A stretch of DNA of 62,266 bases, from assembly GCA_028868695.1 (NCBI GenBank), contig JAGWTZ010000014.1, positions 1 to 62,266 on the forward strand, in the 5' to 3' direction. Below the pieces are notes generated by a model. The model was given only the letters and a program-made list of their open reading frames with translations, was not told the DNA's origin and ran no database searches. A program made the position numbers and the translations under genes. Each line of letters begins with the position of its first letter. The stretch's first letter is position 1. Shown here one piece after another: positions 16,712 to 25,192 of this stretch. This DNA is from Alphaproteobacteria bacterium. Its GTDB lineage: Bacteria > Pseudomonadota > Alphaproteobacteria > Rhizobiales > Aestuariivirgaceae.

Positions 16712-18007
16712 ATGTCCAGCCCGTCTCACCCTTATCCTGCCGACAAGGTCACTTGGGTCAAGGCGCCGGCGCGCAGCGCCGAAGGCGACAACAAACCCGT
16801 GGCCGAGACGGTCGCCAAAATTCTGGCAGAGGTCAAGGCCAAGGGCGATGCGGCGGTGCGTCACTATTCGAAGGAGTTCGACAAGGCCGAGCTTGGCGCC
16901 TTCGAGGTTTCGAAGGAGGGCCGTGAGGCCGCCGTGGCACGGCTTGATCCGCAGACGCGCAAGGACACGGAATTCGCCATCGCCAATGTGCGCCGCTTTG
17001 CCGAGGCGCAGCTGGCCACCATTCTGCCGCTGGAAGTGGAGCCGCTGCCCGGCGTTTATATGGGGCACCGGGTGATCCCGATTGAACGCGTGGGCTGCTA
17101 TGTGCCGGGCGGGCGCTTCCCGCTGCTTTCTGCCCCGATCATGACCATCGTTCCAGCCAAGGTCGCGGGCGTTGATGAAGTGATTGCCTGCCTGCCGCCC
17201 AATGCCCATGAAGCCATGGTGGCGGGTTGCCATCTTTCAGGCGCTGACCGGATTTTCCGCATCGGCGGCGCGCAGGCCATTGCCGCCATGGCCTATGGCA
17301 CCGAAACCGTGCCAGCCGTTATGAAGATCATGGGCCCCGGCAACGCCTTCGTGAATGAGGCCAAGCGCCAGGTGTTTGGCACCGTGGGCATTGACCAGCT
17401 GGCAGGCCCCTCGGAAATCTACATCCTGGCCGATGCCACCGGCGATGCCGAGATGATCGCCACTGATCTTCTGGCCCAGGCCGAGCATGATGTGCGCACC
17501 CGTGTGGGCCTGATCACCACCCACAGGCCATTGGCCGAAGCGGTGAAGGCCGAGGTGGAGAAGCAGTTGAAGGGTCTTTCAACGGCGCATGTCGCAGCCC
17601 CCGCCTGGGCCGATTATGGCGAGATCGCCGTCTGCGCCGATGAGGCCGCCATGATCGCCTATTCCGATTTCATCGCCGCGGAACATCTGCAGGTCCACAC
17701 CGCAGACCCGCATGCCTTTGCCAAGCGCTTGCGCAACTATGGCTCGCTGTTCATCGGTGAGTTGGCCAGCGTGGTCTATTCCGACAAGTGCTCCGGCACC
17801 AACCACACGCTGCCCACCATGGCAGCGGGCCGTTACACCGGCGGGCTTTGGGTGGGCGCCTATGTCAAGATCGCCACGCATCAATGGCTGGATGAGCGCG
17901 GCGTCAATGCCGTCGCACCTCCGGCCGCGCGCCAGGCCGCCAGCGAGGGCCTCGAAGGCCACCGCCGCGCCGCGCAGCTGCGCCTGGACAGGATGCAGAA
18001 GCGCTAA
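16712..18007 (+). CDS. HisD-family dehydrogenase, copy 2
   Basis: A 431-residue paralogue of the divergent HisD-like enzyme. Zn and catalytic residues align almost number for number with E. coli HisD: Q256, H259, E324-H325, D358 and H417. It also has [15 protein letters not shown], the non-histidine-pathway variant. The start [15 protein letters not shown] follows CGAAAGGAGC. It ends three bases from the convergent amidase. The two copies differ enough to suggest two substrates or two oxidation steps in one pathway. Confidence 0.85.
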   Translation: MSSPSHPYPADKVTWVKAPARSAEGDNKPVAETVAKILAEVKAKGDAAVRHYSKEFDKAELGAFEVSKEGREAAVARLDPQTRKDTEFAIANVRRFAEAQLATILPLEVEPLPGVYMGHRVIPIERVGCYVPGGRFPLLSAPIMTIVPAKVAGVDEVIACLPPNAHEAMVAGCHLSGADRIFRIGGAQAIAAMAYGTETVPAVMKIMGPGNAFVNEAKRQVFGTVGIDQLAGPSEIYILADATGDAEMIATDLLAQAEHDVRTRVGLITTHRPLAEAVKAEVEKQLKGLSTAHVAAPAWADYGEIAVCADEAAMIAYSDFIAAEHLQVHTADPHAFAKRLRNYGSLFIGELASVVYSDKCSGTNHTLPTMAAGRYTGGLWVGAYVKIATHQWLDERGVNAVAPPAARQAASEGLEGHRRAAQLRLDRMQKR

Positions 18008-18010
18008 GCC

Positions 18011-19366
18011 TCAGGCGCCTGGCCGCAGGGCCGCGTGGTCGGTTGCCTGTTCAAAGGCATGGCCCACGCGGCACAGCATGTCTTCTGCGCCAAGGCCAGC
18101 AACAAGCTGAAGGCCCAGCGGAAGGCCGGAGTCAAAGCCGCATGGCACTGACAAGGCCGGTTGCCCAGTCAGGTTGAAGGCAATGGTGCGCATCGGCGTC
18201 CACACCGCCTTTTCGCCACCAAAGGCTGAAAACGGCAGGGCTGGGCCCAGTGTCGTTGCGGTGAGCACCACATCATGCCCGGCCATCGCCAAGGTCATGG
18301 CCTCGGTCAGCGGCTGCACCGCGCGGCGGGCCAGGGCAAGATCAGTGTCCGAAACCACGGCGCCAAAGGCCAGGCATTGCAAGGTGGGCTTGCCATAGGC
18401 GGCCTGCCGCGTGGCGATCAGGTCCGCATGCGCGGCCAGCGCCTCGGCATGAAGGATCACTGAGGCAGCGGCCTCATAGGGCGCATAGTCCGGCAGTTCG
18501 ATCAGCGACACGCGCGCCCCGCGCATCGAAAGCATGGCCGCTGCATCATCAAGCGCTGAAACAACGGCGGCGCTGCACTGCGGATCATCGGCGAACCAGC
18601 GCCGCGCATAGCCGATGCGGAGGCCCTCAATGCTTTTGCCGATCATCGCCGAGGCGGGCCGCCAGTGGCCGCCATCGCCCAGCGCATCGAGGGCCAGTGC
18701 GGCTTCGGCCACCGTGGCGGCCAGCGGTCCAACATGATCCAGCGAGGGTGAAAGCGGAAAAGCGCCAGCCAGCGGCACGCGCCCGAAACTTGGCTTGAGA
18801 CCCACGCAGCCGCAATAGGCCGCGGGGGAACGGACGGAGCCGCCCGTATCCGTGCCAAGCGCAAAGCGCACCAGGCCGCCCGCCACCGCAGCCGCCGAAC
18901 CAGAGGAAGAACCACCGGTGATGTGATCAATGTTCCAGGGGTTGCGGGCCGGCGGGTCGGGCAGGTTCATGTCCGGCCCTACCATGGCGAATTCATAGGT
19001 GGCCAGCTTGCCGATGAGCACAGCGCCTTGCGCGCGCAGCCGCGCCACGGCAGCGGCATCCGCATCAGCAACGCGCCCTGCCAGAACCGCCGAGCCGCAA
19101 GTGGCCGGCTGGCCTGCCACGTCGATCAGGTCCTTGATTGCCACCGGCAACCCGCAGAACGGGCCGGGATCATTGCCTGCCGCCAGCCGCGCGTCCGCGG
19201 CATCTGCCTGTGCAAGGGCATCCGCCGCAACATGCGTGAAGGCGCAAAGCTGTTTGTGCGCCTCAATGCGCTCAAGCACGGCTTCGGTGAGGCTGCGCGA
19301 AGTCAGCGTGCCGGAACGCAAAGCGGCGGCGGCCTCCAGCAATGTCAGGTCAGCAGGGCTGGTCAT
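18011..19366 (-). CDS. Amidase (amidase signature family)
   Basis: A 451-residue amidohydrolase with the Ser-cisSer-Lys triad: AIKD (Lys), GGSSSGS and GTDTGGSVRSPAA. It is closest in style to GatA/AtzE-type amidases. The substrate amide is unknown; it may be a breakdown intermediate of the compound imported by the adjacent transporter. The ATG at 19366 overlaps the stop of a 57-residue ORF (ATGA), which parallels AtzE-AtzG pairs. It is the last gene of the transporter operon. Confidence 0.9.
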   Translation of the reverse strand: MTSPADLTLLEAAAALRSGTLTSRSLTEAVLERIEAHKQLCAFTHVAADALAQADAADARLAAGNDPGPFCGLPVAIKDLIDVAGQPATCGSAVLAGRVADADAAAVARLRAQGAVLIGKLATYEFAMVGPDMNLPDPPARNPWNIDHITGGSSSGSAAAVAGGLVRFALGTDTGGSVRSPAAYCGCVGLKPSFGRVPLAGAFPLSPSLDHVGPLAATVAEAALALDALGDGGHWRPASAMIGKSIEGLRIGYARRWFADDPQCSAAVVSALDDAAAMLSMRGARVSLIELPDYAPYEAAASVILHAEALAAHADLIATRQAAYGKPTLQCLAFGAVVSDTDLALARRAVQPLTEAMTLAMAGHDVVLTATTLGPALPFSAFGGEKAVWTPMRTIAFNLTGQPALSVPCGFDSGLPLGLQLVAGLGAEDMLCRVGHAFEQATDHAALRPGA

Positions 19367-19536
19367 GCGTTCTTGTCCGGCTTGCCTTCGAGGTAGCGCG
19401 CAACACGCGCCACTTCAGATCGCAAGTGCCGCGCCCCCTGCAATGCGGCCTCAAAGGCCTTGCCTTCCAGCTTCAGGCCCTTCGCCTGCAAAAGCCTTTG
19501 GAATTCCGCTTCGCTCAAGCCCTCCGTGTCCTTCAA
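19363..19536 (-). CDS. Small AtzG/GatC-like amidase partner protein
   Basis: A 57-residue ORF beginning with TTG at 19536 and ending at 19363. Its start overlaps the LacI stop as TTGA and its stop overlaps the amidase start as ATGA, so both boundaries are translationally coupled. The protein (LSEAEFQRLLQAKGLKLEG, then a helix ending RVARYLEGKPDKNA) is all-helical in character, like the small AtzG/GatC subunits that wrap and stabilise amidases. Without it there would be a 166-base hole in an otherwise gapless operon. The family call is by pattern and context, not a database match. Confidence 0.65.
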   Translation of the reverse strand: MKDTEGLSEAEFQRLLQAKGLKLEGKAFEAALQGARHLRSEVARVARYLEGKPDKNA

Positions 19537-20552
19537 ACCGCGCCCCCGTGCTTGCGCGTGGAACCGCGGATCACAAGCCCCGTGTCGAGCACCACATGCT
19601 TGGATTGCCCGGTGCCTTCAGAGATCGAAGTGATCAGCATCTGCACGGTTTCCGAAACCATCTGGTCAACGTTCTGGCGCACAGTCGTGAGGTTATAGGC
19701 AGGCCAGGCGGCGGGCGGCACGTCGTCAAACCCGGCCACTGAAACATCTTGCGGGATTCTGAGGCCAAGTTCAAAGCGCAGCACATCCATCACCGCGAAT
19801 GCCATGTGGTCATTGGCCACGAACACCGCGTCCGGCCGGTTGGGCGTGGCAAACAACTCGCGCGCCGCGCGCTGCGCGTCGGTATAGCTGAAGTTTCCTT
19901 CCGCCCTTGAATGCAGGTTCATGCCGGCGGCCTGCAGCCCGGCAAGGAAGCCCGCCTCGCGGTCAACCTGCGTGGATGCGCCGGAAAAGCCCGCGACATA
20001 GGCGATCTTCTTGTGGCCAAGCGAGATCAAGTAATCGGCAAGCGCACGCCCGCCGCGCAGGTTGTCGCTGGTCACCGAGGAAAGGCGCGGGTCGCGCAGG
20101 CCGCGGTTGAACAGCACAACGGGAATGCCGGTGGCATGGCAGCGCGCCGCAAGATCGGAGGACATGGAAACCGAGGCCATCACGATGCCGTCCACCTGAT
20201 AGTCCATCAGTTCATGCACCACCTGATCGACATTGGTCGTCGAAACCGGCGCCAGGAAAACCAGAACGTGATAACCCACCTTCTGCAATTCGGTGGAAAG
20301 CTTCTCAACCACTTCGGGGTAGAAATAGTTTTCAAGATAGGCAACCAGCAGGCCGATGATCCGGCTCTTGCCGGACTTGAGCGACCGGGCCAGCACATTG
20401 GGCCGGTAACCCAGCTTCTCGGCGGCGGCCCGCACTTTCTCTGCTGTCTTGGGGCTGACGGATGATCCAAGCGTGAACACGCGGCTGACAGCCGACTGGC
20501 TCACCCCCGCCAGCGCCGCAACTTCCAGAGACGTCACCTTTTCATTCGCCAT
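19533..20552 (-). CDS. LacI-family transcriptional regulator
   Basis: A 339-residue repressor. The N-terminal helix-turn-helix is VTSLEVAALAGVSQSAVSRV, with hinge helix residues PNVLARSLKSGKS, then a periplasmic-binding-like sensor domain. The start MANEKVTS at 20552 follows a GGGAGGCAAGGACGGG purine run; an in-frame ATG at 20606 is less likely. It lies inside the operon SBP-permease-permease-ATPase-LacI-AtzG-like-amidase and is the natural reader of operators A-E. Confidence 0.92.
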   Translation of the reverse strand: MANEKVTSLEVAALAGVSQSAVSRVFTLGSSVSPKTAEKVRAAAEKLGYRPNVLARSLKSGKSRIIGLLVAYLENYFYPEVVEKLSTELQKVGYHVLVFLAPVSTTNVDQVVHELMDYQVDGIVMASVSMSSDLAARCHATGIPVVLFNRGLRDPRLSSVTSDNLRGGRALADYLISLGHKKIAYVAGFSGASTQVDREAGFLAGLQAAGMNLHSRAEGNFSYTDAQRAARELFATPNRPDAVFVANDHMAFAVMDVLRFELGLRIPQDVSVAGFDDVPPAAWPAYNLTTVRQNVDQMVSETVQMLITSISEGTGQSKHVVLDTGLVIRGSTRKHGGAV

Positions 20553-20614
20553 CTTCGCATTCCCGTCCTTGCCTCCCGTCTTTCCAGATGGAGGGCTTTC
20601 GGGCAAGCCCGTTG

Positions 20615-21673
20615 TTAGGTTGCGCCCAGGCGCGCGCCGCTGGCCTGGTCAAAAAGATGCACGGCGGCCGCAGGCACGCTGATGCAAAGAGGCGCGCCAA
20701 TCTCGATGCGGAAATCCTTGGGTGCCTTGGTGGCCACCAGCGCGCCACCGACACGAACGGTAACCAGCGTGGCATCGCCCAAAAGTTCCATGGTGTAAAC
20801 CGGCGCCTTGATCTGCGAAGGCCGTCCCGCCGCGGCAATGGCGGCATCCTCGGCCCGGAAGCCCAGGATCGCTGGCCCATCCGCCGCCTTGAGGCCTGTA
20901 ACCTCCATGCCTTCGGCGCGGAATGTGCCCTTGCTGATCTGGCCGGAAACGAGGTTCATGGCCGGAGAACCGATGAAGCCGGCCACAAAGGTGTTGGCCG
21001 GCCGGTCATAGATCTCGGTCGGCGTGCCCACCTGCTGCATCTTGCCCTTGCTCATCACCACCACACGGTCCGCCAGCGTCATGGCTTCGATCTGGTCATG
21101 CGTGACATAGATCGTCGTGGTCTTCAGCGTGTGGTGCAGGTTCTTGATCTGGGCGCGGGTTGAAACGCGAAGCTTGGCGTCCAGGTTCGAAAGCGGCTCA
21201 TCCATGAGGAAGGCATTGGGTTCGCGCACGATGGAACGCGCCAGCGCCACGCGCTGCCGCTGCCCGCCGGAAAGGGCGGAAGGACGCCTGTCAAGATAAT
21301 CGCCCAGCTCCACCATGGCGGCGGCGCGCATCACGCGCTCATGATGCTCGGCCTTGGGCACGCGGCGCACCCGCAAGGGAAAGCGGATGTTCTCATAGAC
21401 CGTCAGGTTGGGATAAAGCCCATAGCTCTGGAACACCATGGAGATGTCCCGGTCCTTGGGTTCGAGCCGGTTGACCAGCCTGTCACCAATCCAGATTTCG
21501 CCTTCGGTGATGCTTTCCAGCCCGGCGATCATGCGCATCGTGGTGGTTTTCCCGCAGCCAGAGGGGCCGAGAAACACAAGGAACTCGCCGTCGGCGATGT
21601 CGAGATTCATCTCGCTGACGCCCGTGACGCTGCCCCAGCGCTTTGCAACATTGTTCAGCCTGATACGGGCCAT
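20615..21673 (-). CDS. CUT1-type ABC transporter ATP-binding protein (MalK/UgpC-like)
   Basis: A 352-residue ATPase. Walker A GPSGCGKTTT, signature ALSGGQRQRVALARS and Walker B AFLMDEPLSNLDAKL are all intact, followed by the C-terminal regulatory OB-fold region typical of CUT1 carbohydrate importers. It energises the two permeases encoded just upstream (3-base gap). One ATPase gene implies a homodimer. Confidence 0.93.
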   Translation of the reverse strand: MARIRLNNVAKRWGSVTGVSEMNLDIADGEFLVFLGPSGCGKTTTMRMIAGLESITEGEIWIGDRLVNRLEPKDRDISMVFQSYGLYPNLTVYENIRFPLRVRRVPKAEHHERVMRAAAMVELGDYLDRRPSALSGGQRQRVALARSIVREPNAFLMDEPLSNLDAKLRVSTRAQIKNLHHTLKTTTIYVTHDQIEAMTLADRVVVMSKGKMQQVGTPTEIYDRPANTFVAGFIGSPAMNLVSGQISKGTFRAEGMEVTGLKAADGPAILGFRAEDAAIAAAGRPSQIKAPVYTMELLGDATLVTVRVGGALVATKAPKDFRIEIGAPLCISVPAAAVHLFDQASGARLGAT

Positions 21674-21676
21674 GGA

Positions 21677-22558
21677 CTATCCCTTCACTGCACCAGCCGT
21701 CAGGCCGGAAACGATCTGCCGCTGGAAAAAGAGCACAAGAATGAAAAGTGGAACGGTGGCCGAAACCACCGCGGCCACGGCGAACATCACATTGCCCGCG
21801 TTCTCGATGGAGCCGAGGAAAGACGCGATCTTGGGGATCATCGTCTGGTTTTCCTGCGACAGCAGCATCGAGGTCACGGTGAAATCATTGTAGCCGAGCA
21901 GGAAGCTGAACAGCCCGGTGGTGACAACACCCGGCCACATCACGGGAATGATGACCAGCCGGAAGGCCTGGAAGCGCGAGCAGCCATCCACGAGCGCGCT
22001 CTCATCAAGGTCCTTCGGAATGGAAAGAAAGAAGGAATGCAGCATCCACAGCGTGAAGGGCTGGTTGATGGCCACAAGCACGATGATGGTGGTGGGCAGC
22101 ACGCCCCAGATGTTCATCTGGAAGAACGGCAGCAGGTAACCCGAAACCAGCGTGATGTGCGGCATGGCCCGGAACACCAGTGCCGCAATCAACACCCAGA
22201 AGGCATAGCGGTGGCCCGAGCGGGCCAGCGCATAGCCGCCCAGCGTGCCCACAACCAGCGAGATGCATGTCACACAGAGGGTGACGATGACGGTGTTGAT
22301 GGCTGGCCGCCAGAATTCATTCTTGATCCACGCGCCGTCATAGCCGGCCAGCGTATAGGCGCCGCCGGTTTGCATGATGGTGCGGGTGCCATGGATGGCG
22401 TTCCAGAAGCTCACGCGCGAAAAGAAATCGCCTTCCACCTTGAAGCTGCCCCACACCGTCCAAGCAAAGGGGAACAGGGCGGCAATCAGCCAGGCGGCCA
22501 GGAATGCGGTTGTCAGGACACGCAGGCCGGCGGGCCGGCCATTGACAGCGTCGCTCAT
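21677..22558 (-). CDS. CUT1-type ABC transporter permease (MalG-like)
   Basis: A 293-residue inner-membrane permease with about six hydrophobic segments, the first near residues 12-33. The coupling loop DLDESALVDGCSRFQAFRLV is the EAA motif contacting the ATPase. It ends GLTAGAVKG, the usual C-terminus of MalG-type subunits. It lies one base after the partner permease stop and three bases before the ATPase. Confidence 0.93.
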   Translation of the reverse strand: MSDAVNGRPAGLRVLTTAFLAAWLIAALFPFAWTVWGSFKVEGDFFSRVSFWNAIHGTRTIMQTGGAYTLAGYDGAWIKNEFWRPAINTVIVTLCVTCISLVVGTLGGYALARSGHRYAFWVLIAALVFRAMPHITLVSGYLLPFFQMNIWGVLPTTIIVLVAINQPFTLWMLHSFFLSIPKDLDESALVDGCSRFQAFRLVIIPVMWPGVVTTGLFSFLLGYNDFTVTSMLLSQENQTMIPKIASFLGSIENAGNVMFAVAAVVSATVPLFILVLFFQRQIVSGLTAGAVKG

Positions 22559-22559
22559 G

Positions 22560-23591
22560 TCACACCACCTTGCGGGAGAATTCCCGCCATGTCCGGATCA
22601 GCACCGGCACAAGAAGAATTATGACGCCGATGATCGTCATCATGGAGGTGGCCGCGGCGGAGCCGAATTGCTGGGCGTCCTGGCTCACCAGATCATTGTA
22701 GACCAGCCATGAGAGGGAAGTGGCATTGGCCTCGGCGGAGAATCCGACGATCGGTTCAAACACCCGGAAATTGTCCATCAGTTGCACCAGCGCCACAAAG
22801 GTGGCCAGCGGCAGCAGATGCGGAATGATGACGAAGCGCGTTGATTCCCAGCGCGAGGCCCCGTCGATTTTGGCGCTTTCCAGCGTGTCCAGCGGCACAG
22901 TCTGCAGGCCCGCGTAAAAAACCACAAAGGAAAATGGCCCATTGGTCCAGATGCCATAGGTCAGCAGCACAAGCCAGGTGAGCGTTGCCGAGGCGCGCAG
23001 CGAAAGCCGCGGATCGCCCGACAGGCTTTGCAAGGTGGCGCCGAGGATGCCCGCGGGGTTGAACATCCACGAAAGGATGAGCGAGCCCACCAGCGGCGTG
23101 ATGATCATCGGAAGGATGGAGACAAATATGGCCGGCCCCCGCCAGAAGCGCGGCATGGTGTTGACGGCCAGCGCGATGATGAAGCCAAGCACCATCGCCA
23201 GCGGCGTCACCGCAAAGCAATAGACCAGCGTGAAGGCCAGCGCCCGGTAGAAGGGCAGGTCCATGATCTGGCTTGCTATGCCGCGCCACCCCGCGCCACT
23301 GGCGAAAATCTGGCCAAGGTCCTTGAGGGCGAGGTGGTTGTGGTCGGTGTAGTTCGAAAGCCCGGCGAATTGCCCTAGCGGATGTTCCTTCTTGATCGCT
23401 GCCATGGCGGCACTGTCCACCTTGGTCTGGGTCTGGCAGCCGAAGGGGTCGCAACTTTCCACCGAAGTGAGAATGGCCTCATGTTCATGGAACAGCGATT
23501 GCACCGCCACCGAGACAATCGGCAGCGTGATGAACAGCAGCATCGCCAGCAGCGATGGAAAGATGAAGGCGAAAAAGGTGCGGTGTGGCAT
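22560..23591 (-). CDS. CUT1-type ABC transporter permease (MalF-like)
   Basis: A 343-residue permease starting MPHRTFFAFIFPSLLAML, so the first membrane segment is immediately N-terminal. The EAA loop reads TLESAKIDGASRWESTRFVI. The frame is open upstream to 23726, but that would start inside the intercistronic hairpin, so 23591 is chosen. A periplasmic loop with CDPFGC, possibly a disulfide, follows the first segment. Confidence 0.88.
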   Translation of the reverse strand: MPHRTFFAFIFPSLLAMLLFITLPIVSVAVQSLFHEHEAILTSVESCDPFGCQTQTKVDSAAMAAIKKEHPLGQFAGLSNYTDHNHLALKDLGQIFASGAGWRGIASQIMDLPFYRALAFTLVYCFAVTPLAMVLGFIIALAVNTMPRFWRGPAIFVSILPMIITPLVGSLILSWMFNPAGILGATLQSLSGDPRLSLRASATLTWLVLLTYGIWTNGPFSFVVFYAGLQTVPLDTLESAKIDGASRWESTRFVIIPHLLPLATFVALVQLMDNFRVFEPIVGFSAEANATSLSWLVYNDLVSQDAQQFGSAAATSMMTIIGVIILLVPVLIRTWREFSRKVV

Positions 23592-23693
23592 CAACTTTGT
23601 CCAGTCAGGAAGGAAGACAAGGCAAGCGCCCGGGGCACCTGTGAGTTTGGCAGAGCCGGCGGCCATGGCAAGGCCGCGCCCGCGGAATTGGAC

Positions 23694-23727
23694 AATGGCC
23701 CGGCTGAGGGAGAACAGCCGGGCCATT
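23694..23727 (-). promoter_or_regulatory. Intercistronic hairpin between the CUT1 binding protein and permease
   Basis: A perfect 13-bp inverted repeat (23694-23706 with 23715-23727, 8-base loop) 18 bases after the binding-protein stop on the minus strand, with no clear U-run. It probably stabilises the upstream message or causes partial termination, and it argues against the upstream permease start at 23726. Confidence 0.65.
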
Positions 23728-23745
23728 TGGTGTGCGATGTGCGGC

Positions 23746-25002
23746 TTACTTCAGGAAGCCGCCCGCCTTGGCGGCGGTGTCGTAGGCGGCCTTCACCTTG
23801 GCAAGGGCAGCAGCGGCGTCCTGCTTGCCGGCGATGAAGTCAGCCAGTTCGGAGGAGAGCGCCGTGTGCAGCAGGCCCATATAGGGCTGCATCGGATAGG
23901 CGCGGGCACCGCCCTGGGCATTGCCGATGACGCCCACCGCGGCAGGGCCAGGCGTATATCCAGCCACCAGCCAGGTTGCGGCAGCAGGATGGGCCGCGAT
24001 GGTTTCAGGGCTGATGCCATGGATCATCGCCTGGAAGGAGACGGCAGCGTCAGCATCCGGAATGTTCTTGGCGATGGTGAAGCCATCCCACCACAAGGCG
24101 GCGGCAGGAATCTTGCCGCCATTGATGGTGGGGGCAGCGGCAAAGCCGGTGTTCTTGGCAACATCCGGATTGGCCTTGGCACTGTCGATGGCCGCACCCG
24201 CAAGCGAGCCCCACTGGTTCATCAGCGCCACGCTGCCCGAATCCCAAACCTTGTTCAGCTCATTGGCGTCATAGGTCAGGTATTCCGGCTTCATGAACTT
24301 GGTCATGGCCAGCATGGTTTCGAGAACCTTCTTGCCATTGTCATTGTCGATGGCCAGCTCGGCCGAGTCCTTCGCGAAGAATTCCCCGCCGGTGCCCAGA
24401 TACATGTTCACGAATTCCGCGGCGAGATCCCAGCCCGGCTTGTCCGAAGCGGCAAGCGGATATTCCAGCAGGCCCTTGTCCTTGATGATCTTGGCGTCGG
24501 CCAGCAGGTCTTCATAGGATTTGGGCGGCTGCAGGCCGGCCTTGTCGAGGATGTCCTTGCGGAAGAAAAGGTGCTGGCCGTTGCCCATGAAGGCAATCGC
24601 CATGATCTTGCCGTCAATCTTGATCAGCTGGTTGGGCTTGAGCGAGGAGCCATATTTGGCGACCAGTTCATCCAGCGGGCGGATCAGGCCGCCATTCAGC
24701 AGCGGAACGATGGAATTGTTGGCCACCATGGCCACGGTGTATTCAGCCGGATTGGCCGAAAGGGCCGGGCCCTGGATGTTCTTGTGTTCGGCCGTGGCAT
24801 TGGCCTTCACCGTCACCTTGTCCGTGGCGCAGGCAGCCGCGGCTTCGTTCACCACCCGCAGCGCTTCGAAGTCGTTCGACAGGATGCGCACAGACCCGGC
24901 ACCCTGGATGCCGCAATCCGCGCTGGCGAGATTGGCGCTGAAGGCCAGGGCCAACAGGCTGATCGCTCCGCCCGCGAGGGCTCGTGTAACACTCATCTTC
25001 AT
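23746..25002 (-). CDS. CUT1-type ABC transporter substrate-binding protein
   Basis: A 418-residue extracellular solute-binding protein. A Sec signal peptide is visible (MKMSVTRALAGGAISLLALAF, cleavage near ASA-DC), and the processed end CGIQG could be read as a lipid anchor only weakly because no good lipobox is seen. The ATG at 25002 follows AGGAAAG. The body has the MalE-like pattern (FRKDILDKAGLQPPKSYEDL, VWDSGSVALMNQWG). The ligand is unknown; the neighbours suggest a carbohydrate-like or polar amide/sulfonated compound. First gene of the operon, behind operator E. Confidence 0.9.
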   Translation of the reverse strand: MKMSVTRALAGGAISLLALAFSANLASADCGIQGAGSVRILSNDFEALRVVNEAAAACATDKVTVKANATAEHKNIQGPALSANPAEYTVAMVANNSIVPLLNGGLIRPLDELVAKYGSSLKPNQLIKIDGKIMAIAFMGNGQHLFFRKDILDKAGLQPPKSYEDLLADAKIIKDKGLLEYPLAASDKPGWDLAAEFVNMYLGTGGEFFAKDSAELAIDNDNGKKVLETMLAMTKFMKPEYLTYDANELNKVWDSGSVALMNQWGSLAGAAIDSAKANPDVAKNTGFAAAPTINGGKIPAAALWWDGFTIAKNIPDADAAVSFQAMIHGISPETIAAHPAAATWLVAGYTPGPAAVGVIGNAQGGARAYPMQPYMGLLHTALSSELADFIAGKQDAAAALAKVKAAYDTAAKAGGFLK

Positions 25003-25088
25003 TAGGCTTTCCTCTCTGCTTGTTGCTGGCCTGGGGCCGGGATTCTTGTCCACCACATCCATGGTGAGGAACAAACCTAAGCACCTAG

Positions 25089-25102
25089 TGCATACGATTG
25101 CA
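25089..25102 (-). promoter_or_regulatory. LacI-type operator E (TGCATACGATTGCA)
   Basis: Matches TGCATACGTATGCA at 12 of 14 positions. It lies 86 bases upstream of the binding-protein start and 28 bases from the terminator of the preceding gene, so it sits in the promoter of the transporter operon that also encodes the LacI protein (autoregulation). Confidence 0.7.
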
Positions 25103-25130
25103 AACATTTTTGAAGGCCAGGGCAGGCGGC

Positions 25131-25168
25131 TGTAAAAACAAAGCCCGGCCCCCTTTCAGGGGCCGGGC
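25131..25168 (-). terminator. Rho-independent terminator of the second SnoaL-like gene
   Basis: On the minus strand a perfect 10-bp GC stem (25143-25152 with 25159-25168, 6-base loop) is followed by TTTGTTTTTA. It begins 24 bases after the stop of the SnoaL-like gene and isolates that gene from the transporter operon. Confidence 0.85.
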
Positions 25169-25192
25169 GTTGAATTCCGGTTATCGAAGGAT

